A model generated the notes under the pieces. That model saw only the letters and a program-made list of their open reading frames with translations, ran no database searches and was not told the origin of the DNA. From positions 1 to 36,503 of the forward strand of contig JAHDXT010000041.1 of the NCBI GenBank assembly GCA_023384095.1: 36,503 nt of DNA, in the 5' to 3' direction. The position numbers were made by a program, and so were the translations under genes. This DNA is from Hyphomicrobiaceae bacterium. GTDB lineage: Bacteria; Pseudomonadota; Alphaproteobacteria; Rhizobiales; Hyphomicrobiaceae. Position 1 is the first letter of the stretch. Each line of letters opens with the position of its first letter. This document shows positions 1 through 7,583 of the stretch, one piece after another.

Positions 1-249
1 CAGCTCGAGATCTGCTATGCCTGACTTTCCCCGGACAGCCCTGCGCACACGCGGGAATGACGGTGTGGGTATGCAGTGGCAATCGTTTCGTCATCGAGGG
101 TCGGCAAAGCCGGTGAGCGGCTGACCCCCGACGACGGAAAGGGCCCGCCGTTCTCACGCCCCGCCTCCACCCAAACCGTTTCGTCTTCCAGGGTCGGCGC
201 AGCCGGTGACCGGCTGAGCTACGGAAGGATTCAGGCGCAGCCGAGACAT
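1..249. repeat. Intergenic region with a 42-bp direct repeat
   Basis: I see no convincing gene here. Two 42-base units lie at 83-124 and 176-217, a 93-base period, and match at 36 of 42 positions. Each contains a near-palindrome built on AGCCGGTGA(G/C)CGGCT. At 52-61 the sequence CGCGGGAATGACGG matches one arm of the widespread REP-type palindrome seen again near 32158. An open frame across the region would read both copies as a Ser-Ser-Arg-Val-Gly peptide. The repeat is better explained as an intergenic DNA element, because the frame continues antisense through the ligase gene. Confidence 0.6.
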
Positions 250-1938
250 TCAGTTGCGCTGCGGCGGCTTCGGCGGCTTCGAGGAACGCCAGGCCTCGGG
301 CCAGTCCATGTCGGACCAGTCCCCGCCACCCTGCTGCCGGCGCTCGGGCGGCTGACGAGGCCAGTCCGGCATCGGCGCCGGCGCTGCCTGCGGTACGGCG
401 GCGCGCATTTCTGCATGCCTGCCCCGCGTGCGCCGCGGCTCTGGCGCATCCTGCGGCTCGAATGCGAGGGCCGCGGCGAAGGCGAATACGGCCATCATGG
501 CGCCTGTCCGCAGCGGGTAATCGACGAGCGAATGGGCGCCGATGAGCGCCAGCACCAGGACCGCGGCGCGGGCCAGCAGCAGGTCGATCTCGCCGCCGGG
601 CTGCGGCCTGGCTCGCCAGAGCGCGACGCCGCGGGCGACGAGCCAGCCGCAGAAGAGCGTCGTCAGGAGAAGCGCCGGGATCCCCGCCTCGAGCCAGACC
701 TCCAGGACATCGTTGTGCGCCCGGTTGGCGAACACGGTGAGCGCGTCCTGCGGCTTCTCGAACAGCGCATAGACCGGCACGAAGGTGCCCATGCCCGAGC
801 CCAGCGGCATGTGCGCCATGGCCGCCTCGAAGGTCGTGCGCGCGAAAGGGATGCGCGCATCCGATAGCGGATCGGCCGTGAACCGGTCGAGCACGCGGTA
901 GAGCGCGAACTGCACGCCGAACACAAGCGCCACCCCCACGGCCCCGGCCAGCAGCCGGCCCGGCGTCAGCCGTCCTTGCCCCGGCCGGTCGCGCAGCGCG
1001 AGCGCGAAGACGCCGATGAGCGCCACGATGGCGAGGCCGAGCCCGGCCCGCGAGCGCGCCATCATCTGTGCCGCGACCAGGGCCAGCATCACCGCCAGGC
1101 CGGCGATCAGCGCCAGGATCAGCGGGCCGTCGTCGTGCCTCCTGCGCGTGCTCTGTGCCGCCGCGAGCGTTCCGGCGTGCACGGTCCAGGCGGCGGCCAG
1201 CAGCGTCAGGCTGTAGAGCAGCGCCGCGAAATGGTTGCGGTTGGCGAAGAAGCCAACCGCCTCGGACGGGTTGGTGAAGGCGAAGAAGCGCAGCGGGCTC
1301 TGCGGCCCCTGCGCCACCTGCAGCAGGCCGAGGAAGACGCTGACGGCGCCGGCCCCGAGCAGGACGAGGCTCACGGTGCGCCGCGCCCGGCGGGGGAGCT
1401 GCACGGCTGCGAGGAAGATCGCGAGCGGCACGACGAGCGAGGCGAGGCTGAGCCAGGTCGCGTGCGGGGCCATGCTGATCGGCCGCCATGGCAGAGGTTG
1501 CCCGGCGAGCGACAGCGAGTCCGTGACGATCTCGCGGCCGGGCAGGGCAGACCACAGCGGCGGCGGCATTGGCACGAGCTGGGCGAGCGGAACGGCGGTG
1601 AGCGCCAGGCAAAAGAGGAGCGCGCCGCGCGGGGCGCGCGCGGAGCCTTCGGCAGACAGGCTCCACAGCGCCGTCAGCAGGAGTGGGATGGCGAGGAGTT
1701 GCAGGACGACGTCGGAGAGGAAGCCGGCGCGGGTGCCGCCGCCGAGCGCGATCGCCCCTGCCATGACCAGCGCGCAGAGCGGCATCAGTGCGGCCGAGAC
1801 CCCCGCGGCGGGCCGCTGTAGCGTTCCAGCAATCGAGGCGTCGGTGGCGGTCAGGGGCCTGGCCGTATCCTTGGAAGCTCGAACAGAGGTGATGGCGGCG
1901 GCACCGCGCCTATGGGAGTTGACCCGTCGGCTGTCCAC
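250..1938 (-). CDS. O-antigen ligase / polysaccharide polymerase family membrane protein
   Basis: A multi-pass inner-membrane protein of 562 residues with about a dozen hydrophobic segments. The Wzy_C-type core is visible: a conserved NRNHFA motif near residues 233-238, SRAGL at 296-300 starting a transmembrane helix, and a large loop with GSGMGTF near 380-386 and HND at 408-410 followed by another helix. Family members join or polymerise undecaprenyl-linked glycans on the periplasmic face. The last 70 residues are soluble, polar and Pro/Arg-rich. The start is a GTG only 27 bases after the stop of the FecR-like gene, so the two are probably co-transcribed. It faces away from the export operon at 2870, and the shared location suggests a common polysaccharide. 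The substrate cannot be told from sequence. The exact start is uncertain because the Shine-Dalgarno is weak. Confidence 0.85.
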   Translation of the reverse strand: MDSRRVNSHRRGAAAITSVRASKDTARPLTATDASIAGTLQRPAAGVSAALMPLCALVMAGAIALGGGTRAGFLSDVVLQLLAIPLLLTALWSLSAEGSARAPRGALLFCLALTAVPLAQLVPMPPPLWSALPGREIVTDSLSLAGQPLPWRPISMAPHATWLSLASLVVPLAIFLAAVQLPRRARRTVSLVLLGAGAVSVFLGLLQVAQGPQSPLRFFAFTNPSEAVGFFANRNHFAALLYSLTLLAAAWTVHAGTLAAAQSTRRRHDDGPLILALIAGLAVMLALVAAQMMARSRAGLGLAIVALIGVFALALRDRPGQGRLTPGRLLAGAVGVALVFGVQFALYRVLDRFTADPLSDARIPFARTTFEAAMAHMPLGSGMGTFVPVYALFEKPQDALTVFANRAHNDVLEVWLEAGIPALLLTTLFCGWLVARGVALWRARPQPGGEIDLLLARAAVLVLALIGAHSLVDYPLRTGAMMAVFAFAAALAFEPQDAPEPRRTRGRHAEMRAAVPQAAPAPMPDWPRQPPERRQQGGGDWSDMDWPEAWRSSKPPKPPQRN

Positions 1939-1965
1939 ACCGCTCGCGGCGTCGATCCTGCGAGG

Positions 1966-2367
1966 TCAGGGGCTGCTGGGTCCGCCGCCGCCGCCCGCGG
2001 CGAGCGCAATGCCGACGCCGCCAGCCACAGCGACACCGCCCAGGATGAGCGGCCAGTTGCTGCCGGCGGCCTGGACAGGTTGGCCGGCCTTGCAGGGAGA
2101 GATCTCGGTGACCGTGAACACCATGCCGGGTTTGATGGCGACCACGCAGCCGTCGTCATAGGCGACCTGCGCGCTGGCGCCCGGGTTGGCGAGCACCGTG
2201 TCGCCGACCCTCAACTGGGCCGGCCCGCTGACGAGACGGTACCCGCCGCCGCCCTGGCTGACCAGAATTCCGCCTTGAATGCCGCCGAGGGTGGCCGCTT
2301 GCGCGGCGAACCCGACCGTCGCGGCGAGAGCAGCAGCACCCGTCCGTACCGCCCAGTTGAAAGTCAT
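1966..2367 (-). CDS. Small exported FecR-like protein with C-terminal membrane anchor
   Basis: 133 residues. The ATG at 2367 is chosen because GGAG lies about six bases upstream and a typical signal peptide follows (cleavage probably after AQAA near residue 23). Reading further upstream only adds an uncharged-looking leader of 45 codons. The middle (about 25-90) is a beta-rich FecR-like stretch with GDTVLANPGASAQVAYDDG and a Cys pair, one in DDGC and one in SPC. The C-terminus has a hydrophobic segment (about 105-125) followed by a glycine run and PSSP. Proteins of this kind occur next to exopolysaccharide genes in alphaproteobacteria, but their role is not known to me. It is the first gene of a two-gene unit with the ligase-like protein. 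Function is unassigned. Confidence 0.75.
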   Translation of the reverse strand: MTFNWAVRTGAAALAATVGFAAQAATLGGIQGGILVSQGGGGYRLVSGPAQLRVGDTVLANPGASAQVAYDDGCVVAIKPGMVFTVTEISPCKAGQPVQAAGSNWPLILGGVAVAGGVGIALAAGGGGGPSSP

Positions 2368-2500
2368 GATCAACTCCAATGCAATTGCCCACGCGATCAA
2401 TTCCCGCCCGCAGCCGCCTGTCCGACTACGCACGGGCATCCCCCGATGCATGGCGCTGAAATCCGCCACGGCAGATCTGCGGGCACACTGAACGATCCGC

Positions 2501-2529
2501 AACTAACCACAACCGGCCGGTTTCGTCAA
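2501..2529 (-). promoter_or_regulatory. Promoter of the FecR-like/ligase unit with embedded palindrome
   Basis: On the minus strand TTGACG (2524-2529) and TTAGTT (2501-2506) are separated by exactly 17 bases, a good match to a housekeeping sigma-70 promoter. The spacer contains the perfect 12-base palindrome AACCGGCCGGTT (2511-2522), a position where a bound repressor would block RNA polymerase. Transcription would start near 2494, leaving a leader of about 125 bases before the ATG at 2367. Confidence 0.5.
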
Positions 2530-2681
2530 TTCGCGCCCGTGTCCACCGGGTGACACGGACAACAGAAAGATACCCAGAGGAAACAACGAATGCAGCGCCA
2601 GCCGGATGAAGGACACCTGCCATCGGCGCCGGCGATGCCGCGGGCGTGTGGCCGGACGATCTCGCAGCGAATAGCTGCAGC

Positions 2682-2710
2682 TTGCATACTCCGTATGCAG
2701 TCGATACATG
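2682..2710 (+). promoter_or_regulatory. Possible promoter and operator of the polysaccharide export operon
   Basis: TGCATAC-TCC-GTATGCA at 2683-2699 is a perfect 7-bp inverted repeat with a 3-base centre. A plus-strand promoter-like pair, TTGCAT (2682-2687) and TACATG (2705-2710) with a 17-base spacer, overlaps it. The -10 element is weak. The site sits between the divergent units at 2367 and 2870 and is the clearest operator candidate for the operon. The rest of the gap 2368-2869 shows no supported gene. Confidence 0.4.
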
Positions 2711-2869
2711 CGCGGGAGCGGCATAGGTGCTAGGGTCGAGGCCGAGCGCGGGGGCAAATTGCTGTGGGCAACTCGTTCCATGCGTGGACTCGTTGTGCAA
2801 TCCGTCGACTCCCTGTTTGAGCTCGGGTTCGAAGCGCCATAACGTCGCCTGGTCGTGCGCGGTGAAGAG

Positions 2870-3754
2870 ATGATCGACCTGCATTGTCATATCCTGCCCG
2901 GAATCGACGATGGCGCGCCCGATCTGCCGGCGGCACTCGACATGGCGCGCGCGTTCGTCGCCGACGGCGTGAGCGTCGTCGCCTGCACCCCGCATATCGT
3001 CCCGGGGCTCTACCACAACACCGGCCCCGGCATCCGGCGGGCGGTCGCCGGCCTGCAGAGCGAGCTGGATCGGGAGGGCATCCCGCTCAGGCTCGTCCCG
3101 GGCGCCGACAATCACGTCACTCCGGATTGCGTGGCCAAGCTCGGCACCGGTGAGCTGCTGGCGCTCGCCGATTCGCGCTATGTCCTCATCGAGCCGCCGC
3201 ACCACGTCGCGCCGCAGCGCCTCGAGACCGTCTTCTTCGATCTGCTGACGGCGGGCTACGTGCCGATCCTGACGCATCCGGAGCGCTTGCGCTGGATCGA
3301 AGCGCAGTATACTGCGATCCAGCGGCTGGCCCGTGCCGGCGTGTGGATGCAGATCACCGCCGGCTCGCTCGCTGGCGCTTTCGGCTCCGGTGCGCAATAC
3401 TGGGCGGAGCGGATGCTGGACGAGGGGTGGGTCCAAGTTCTGGCGACCGATGCTCACGACGCCCGGCGGCGGCATCCCGATCTCGGCCGGGGCCGAGCGC
3501 TCGCGGCGCGCAGGGTCGGCGAGCAGGAGGCCCGGCATCTCGTCCTGACCCGGCCGAGCGCAGTGCTGGACAACCTCGCGCCTGCGGAGGTTCCGCGGCC
3601 GGTGCATGACGACCGCTTCTCAGAGGTGACAGATGGCGAAGCTCGGTCCGGTCCAACAGGCGGCGATCCGATCTGGCCGCGGCGCGCGAGCCCTGCCGGT
3701 GCTGGCGGCGTGCGCGGCATTGCTGGCCGGCTGCGGCGCCTCCTTGCCGGTTGA
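2870..3754 (+). CDS. PHP-domain tyrosine-protein phosphatase of CpsB/YwqE type
   Basis: Metal-dependent phosphatase that removes phosphate from the tyrosine autokinase of a capsule/exopolysaccharide system, cytoplasmic. The protein opens with the family signature MIDLHCHILPGIDDG, whose HxH residues bind metal. Further metal-ligand motifs are CTPHI, LTHPER and ATDAHD in the expected order. The ATG at 2870 is chosen over the GTG at 2855 because family members start at this Met. The catalytic domain accounts for about 250 residues. The frame then runs on for 40 low-complexity residues to 3754 and overlaps the next gene by 122 bases in another frame. The matching kinase lies two genes downstream. 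The identification is firm; the C-terminal extension is odd. Confidence 0.88.
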   Translation: MIDLHCHILPGIDDGAPDLPAALDMARAFVADGVSVVACTPHIVPGLYHNTGPGIRRAVAGLQSELDREGIPLRLVPGADNHVTPDCVAKLGTGELLALADSRYVLIEPPHHVAPQRLETVFFDLLTAGYVPILTHPERLRWIEAQYTAIQRLARAGVWMQITAGSLAGAFGSGAQYWAERMLDEGWVQVLATDAHDARRRHPDLGRGRALAARRVGEQEARHLVLTRPSAVLDNLAPAEVPRPVHDDRFSEVTDGEARSGPTGGDPIWPRRASPAGAGGVRGIAGRLRRLLAG

Positions 3755-4562
3755 GACGTCGACGGAGCTCGGCCCGCAGAGGGTCGGCTCGGCTCCGCCC
3801 GTGAGCGAGCCCGCTGCCGCGAAAGCCGCCGACCTCGGCACGGCGGCGTCCGGCAGCGCCGCCATGCGGGGCGACAGCGGACAGCCCAAGGCGGTCCGCA
3901 CCGCATCGCTGGGCAGTGCCGCCGGCACCGCCGCGCTCACGAGCGCCGCGGGGCGGTCGCCGGCTGCTGCGGCGAGCGCCTTCACCTCGATGTCCGAGCC
4001 CGGCCATGTCGCCTATCGCGTCGGCCCGCTCGACGTGCTCGAGATCTCGGTGTTCCGGGTTCCCGAGCTGTCTGCCGTCGTTCAGGTCGCCGATACCGGG
4101 ACCATCAACCTGCCGCTCATCGGCGAGGTGCCGGCCTCGAGTCGCACGGCCCAGGAGATCGAGCAGGACGTCACGGCCCGTCTCGGGGCCGACTACCTGC
4201 AGAAGCCGCAGGTCACCGTCTTCATCAAGGAGTACAACGCGCGCCGCGTCACGGTGGACGGCTCCGTGCGGAAGCCTGGTGTCTATCCCTTGCGCGGCAG
4301 GACCTCGCTGCTGCAGGTCATCACCATGGCCGAGGGCCTCGACTACAACCGCGCCTCGAGCGACGTGGTCGTCTTCAGGCAGCAGGACGGCAAGCGCAAG
4401 GCCGCCCGCTTCGATCTGGACGCGATCCGCGCGGGGACAGCCAACGATCCGCTGATGGAGCCGGGCGACGTGGTGATCGTCGACGACAGTGCGGCCAAGA
4501 TCGTCCTGCTCAATATCCTCCGCGTCATTCCTGTCACCAACGTCTTCATGGGCGTTCTATGA
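3633..4562 (+). CDS. Polysaccharide export lipoprotein, Wza/GumB-like
   Basis: Outer-membrane or periplasmic component through which the polysaccharide leaves the cell. The 309-residue protein has a lipoprotein signal peptide with lipobox LAGC (Cys34). An Ala/Ser-rich linker to about residue 125 is followed by a Poly_export domain (about 128-210, starting YRVGPLDVLEI). One SLBB-like domain follows (about 212-300, with VTVDGSVRKPGVYPLRG). It ends in a hydrophobic segment (VLLNILRVIPVTNVF). The ATG is preceded by AGAGGTGAC at good spacing. The start lies inside the 3' end of the phosphatase gene. The next gene encodes its usual inner-membrane partner. One SLBB domain makes it shorter than E. 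coli Wza, as is common in alphaproteobacteria. Confidence 0.88.
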   Translation: MAKLGPVQQAAIRSGRGARALPVLAACAALLAGCGASLPVETSTELGPQRVGSAPPVSEPAAAKAADLGTAASGSAAMRGDSGQPKAVRTASLGSAAGTAALTSAAGRSPAAAASAFTSMSEPGHVAYRVGPLDVLEISVFRVPELSAVVQVADTGTINLPLIGEVPASSRTAQEIEQDVTARLGADYLQKPQVTVFIKEYNARRVTVDGSVRKPGVYPLRGRTSLLQVITMAEGLDYNRASSDVVVFRQQDGKRKAARFDLDAIRAGTANDPLMEPGDVVIVDDSAAKIVLLNILRVIPVTNVFMGVL

Positions 4563-4656
4563 GCCTCGTCGCGCGCCGGAATGTCCTGCTCGTCACCGGA
4601 AAGCGAGTGCAGGCGAGGCATCGGCCGCGCCGCCGCGGGCTGGCCGGGGGCGGCGG

Positions 4657-6966
4657 ATGAACGTCATGAGCAACGGCGGCGGCGACGACAGCCGCCCTGC
4701 CCGCCTGACGCCCGTGGGACAGTCCACGCCTGTGGCGCGCGATCCTTATGGCCCACTCGGATACGGCGCTCCGCCGCCGGAGGCGGACGGCAGCTTCGCC
4801 CAGGATTTCCTCGAGTACTGGCGCATCTTCTACAAGCGGAAATGGCTGATCGCCGGCGTCGTGGTCGCCGCAGTGGCGGTCAGCGGTGTGCGAACGCTGA
4901 TGATGACGCCGCTCTACACGGCATCGGTACGCATCCAGATCGACCGGCAGGCCGCGAAAGTGGTGCAGGCCGGCGAGGTCGAGGCGAACGACTCCCGCTC
5001 CTACGACTTCCTCAAGACGGAGTACGAGCTCCTGCAGAGCCGCACCGTCGCCGAGCGGGTCGCCTCGGCGCTGAAGCTCGGCGAGGACGCGGAATTCCTG
5101 AAGCCACGCGGCGTCTCGATCCCGGGCGCGATCGCGAGCGTGTTCCGGCCGGCTCCGACGGGCCAGCAGAAGGCCGACAAGGCAGCCATGGAGCGGCGGG
5201 CCACCGGCGTCATTGTCGCCAATCGCGGCGTCAGGCCGGTGCCAGGCTCGCGCCTCGTCGACGTCACCTACACCGACCCCGACCCCCGCCGCGCTCAGCG
5301 GATCGCCAATTCCTATGCCGACGCCTACATCGCCTCCAACCTCGACAAGCGCTTCCAGGCCAACGCCTACGCCAAGACGTTCCTCGAGGACCAGATCAAG
5401 CAGATGAAGCTGCGGCTGGAGGAATCCGAGAAGGTGCTGCTCGAGTTCGCCGAGCGCGAGCAGATCGTCATCGTGACGGAGAAGGCCTCCATCGCCGAGA
5501 CCAACCTGGCCGCCGCCAACGTTGCGCTCGGCCAGATCATCTCGGAGCGCATCAAGAACGAGCAGCTTTGGAAGCAGGTGGCCGAGGCCAACGCGATCAA
5601 CGTGCCGCAGCTCCTGTCGAACAGCGTCATCGACGGGCTGCGCGCCCGCCGCAACGTGCTCACGACCGAGTACCAGGAGAAGCTCGAGACCTTCAAGCCG
5701 ACCTTTCCGGCCATGATCGAGATCAGCTCCAAGATCAAGGAGATCGACCGGCAGCTCGCGACCGAGGTTACGACGATCAAGGCCTCGCTCAAGGCCGCCT
5801 ACGACACGTCGCTCCGCCAGGAGGAGGCCGTGCGCGAGCAGGTCGAGACGTTGCGGGCCGAGGTCCTCGATCTGCAGAAGCGCAGCATCCAGTACAACAT
5901 CCTGAAGCGCGAGGTCGACACCAACCGGTCGCTCTACAACGGGCTTCTGCAGCGCTTCAAGGAGGTCGACATCGCCGGCGGGGTGGGCGCCAACAACGTG
6001 TTCGTGGTCGATCGCGCCCAGGTGCCCGTCGTGCCCTCCTCGCCCAACATGACGCGGGCGCTGGTGCTGGCGTTCGGTCTGGGCCTGGGCGCCGGGCTGG
6101 CTGGCGCCTATCTTCTGGAGCGCCTCGACGACACGATCCGCGCGCCGGAGGAGATCGAGCGCATCTCGGGTCTGGCGACGCTCGGCATCATCCCCAAGGT
6201 CGCGGCCGGGAAAACCATCGAGGCGGAGTTCTCCGATCCGCGCTCCGCGCTGTCGGAGGCCTACAGGTCGCTGTGCACGGCGCTGCAGTTCTCCACGGAC
6301 GACGGCCTGCCGAGGACGCTGCTCGTGACCAGCGCCGCGCCGTCGGAAGGCAAGTCGATCACTGCCCTGGCAATCGCCCGCCACTTCGCGGCCATGGGCC
6401 AGAAGGTGCTGTTGATCGACGCCGACCTGCGCAACCCCTCGCTGCACGCCAAGCTCGGGCTCGAGGCCCACATGGGCTTCAGCAATTACCTGATCGGCGC
6501 CTGCAACCCGCCCGAGGCCTTCCAGAGGACGGGCATCCCCAACCTGACCTTCATGGCCTCGGGCCCGCTGCCCCCGAACGCCGCCGACCTGCTGGCCAGC
6601 GCGCGCGTGCACTCGCTGCTGTCGATCGGGCACGAGGTGTTCGACCTCATCGTGCTGGACGGGCCGCCGGTGATGGGGCTCGCCGACGCGCCGATCCTGT
6701 CGAGCACCGCTGCGGCGACGGTGTTCATCGTCGGGGCCGGCCAGGCCCGCACGGGGATGATCCGCGCCGCCCTGAGGCGGCTGCAGCTCTCCCGCGGGGC
6801 CCTGATCGGCGCGGTGCTGACCAAGTTCGACGCCAAGAGCGCCGGCTACGGTTATGGCTACGGGTACGGCTACGGATATGGCGGCGACGGTTACACCTAC
6901 GGGCGCCAGTCGCTGCAGGACAACGACGACCGGCCGCAGTTGCCGGGCGTTCGGAAGAGTGCGTGA
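4657..6966 (+). CDS. Polysaccharide co-polymerase / bacterial tyrosine autokinase (Wzc/GumC family)
   Basis: Inner-membrane protein of 769 residues that controls chain length and export of the polysaccharide. Order: cytoplasmic N-terminus, transmembrane helix about 63-80, periplasmic Wzz domain with long coiled coils (about 90-460), second transmembrane helix near 470-490, then a cytoplasmic BY-kinase. Walker A is APSEGKS with Lys566, Walker A' is LLIDADLR with Asp588/590, and Walker B is VLDGPP with Asp668. The tail carries eight tyrosines from about residue 731 to 748, arranged as Gly-Tyr repeats, the expected autophosphorylation cluster. The ATG at 4657 follows a G-rich ribosome-binding stretch; upstream codons look non-coding. 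The 95-base gap after the export gene shows nothing else. The phosphatase at 2870 is its likely counterpart. Confidence 0.9.
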   Translation: MNVMSNGGGDDSRPARLTPVGQSTPVARDPYGPLGYGAPPPEADGSFAQDFLEYWRIFYKRKWLIAGVVVAAVAVSGVRTLMMTPLYTASVRIQIDRQAAKVVQAGEVEANDSRSYDFLKTEYELLQSRTVAERVASALKLGEDAEFLKPRGVSIPGAIASVFRPAPTGQQKADKAAMERRATGVIVANRGVRPVPGSRLVDVTYTDPDPRRAQRIANSYADAYIASNLDKRFQANAYAKTFLEDQIKQMKLRLEESEKVLLEFAEREQIVIVTEKASIAETNLAAANVALGQIISERIKNEQLWKQVAEANAINVPQLLSNSVIDGLRARRNVLTTEYQEKLETFKPTFPAMIEISSKIKEIDRQLATEVTTIKASLKAAYDTSLRQEEAVREQVETLRAEVLDLQKRSIQYNILKREVDTNRSLYNGLLQRFKEVDIAGGVGANNVFVVDRAQVPVVPSSPNMTRALVLAFGLGLGAGLAGAYLLERLDDTIRAPEEIERISGLATLGIIPKVAAGKTIEAEFSDPRSALSEAYRSLCTALQFSTDDGLPRTLLVTSAAPSEGKSITALAIARHFAAMGQKVLLIDADLRNPSLHAKLGLEAHMGFSNYLIGACNPPEAFQRTGIPNLTFMASGPLPPNAADLLASARVHSLLSIGHEVFDLIVLDGPPVMGLADAPILSSTAAATVFIVGAGQARTGMIRAALRRLQLSRGALIGAVLTKFDAKSAGYGYGYGYGYGYGGDGYTYGRQSLQDNDDRPQLPGVRKSA

Positions 6967-7583
6967 TGGCCGGGCCGGCGGCATTGCGCGTCGCGCTCGA
7001 TCTGATGCACGTCCCTTCGCGCGTTCGCCACACGAGAGCCGCCCCGCTGCCCGAGGGCGTCGGGTTCCTGTTGCGCATCGCTGCCGGCGACACGACGGCC
7101 GAGTCCGAGGCGGTAGCGCAGGTCTGCCGCCCGGTGGACGAAATCCGCGGGGCCGCCGCATTCTTCATCGAGCAGGTCCTGCTGGCGCCGGACTCCGACA
7201 GCTATCGCGTGCTCGGCGCCTCGGCCCAGGCCTCGACCGCCGAGCTGCGCCACAACATGGCCCTGCTCATGCGATGGCTGCATCCCGACAGCAACGGCGA
7301 GGGGCAGCACGGGCTGTTTGCGGGGCGCGTCACCAGCGCCTGGGACGACCTCAAGACTGCCGACCGGCGGCTCGCCTACGACCGGCGCTTGAGCGAGCTC
7401 GACGCGTCTCGCCCAAGTCGCAATTCCCGTGCGCGCTCCTCCTCGGCCAAGTCCGGCCGCCGCCGTAAGCACATGCCGGCTGCCCACGGCTACGAGGCAC
7501 GGGCAGTCGATGTCTACCGGGGGCGGCCGGCAGGCTTCATCCGGCGCGCCCTGTGGCTGTTGCTCGGAAGGCCCCAGCACTGA
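6966..7583 (+). CDS. J-domain (DnaJ-like) protein in the polysaccharide operon
   Basis: 205 residues. Residues about 79-145 form a J domain: YRVLGASAQASTAELR, then the diagnostic HPD motif at 106-108 (in RWLHPDSN), then a helix with AWDDL and RRLAYDRRL. This domain stimulates Hsp70 ATPase activity. The N-terminal 75 residues match nothing I recognise. A basic Ser/Arg-rich linker (about 150-170) leads to a C-terminus ending in a short hydrophobic stretch (FIRRALWLLLG). The ATG overlaps the stop of the kinase gene (TGATG) and its own stop overlaps the next start the same way, so expression is tied to the kinase. It may assist assembly or turnover of the export complex; this is inference. No DnaK or GrpE is encoded nearby. 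Confidence 0.8.
   Translation: MAGPAALRVALDLMHVPSRVRHTRAAPLPEGVGFLLRIAAGDTTAESEAVAQVCRPVDEIRGAAAFFIEQVLLAPDSDSYRVLGASAQASTAELRHNMALLMRWLHPDSNGEGQHGLFAGRVTSAWDDLKTADRRLAYDRRLSELDASRPSRNSRARSSSAKSGRRRKHMPAAHGYEARAVDVYRGRPAGFIRRALWLLLGRPQH

Noticed and set aside
76-867. Plus-strand open frame containing the repeated SSRVG peptide
   Set aside because: Most of it is antisense to the ligase-like gene, and the repeat behaves as an intergenic DNA element.
2590-2733. 47-codon open frame with AGAGGA upstream in the divergent control region
   Set aside because: Its composition is not protein-like and it covers the operator palindrome at 2683; a leader peptide cannot be excluded but is unsupported.
4581-6960. 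Long plus-strand frame overlapping the kinase gene before the J-domain gene
   Set aside because: Arg/Gly-rich shadow of the kinase gene in another frame; only its 3' part, from 6966, is the real J-domain gene.
4546-7161. Very long open frame on the minus strand opposite the tyrosine kinase gene
   Set aside because: It is rich in Arg, Gly, Leu and Gln with no recognisable domain and mirrors codon bias of the real plus-strand kinase gene.
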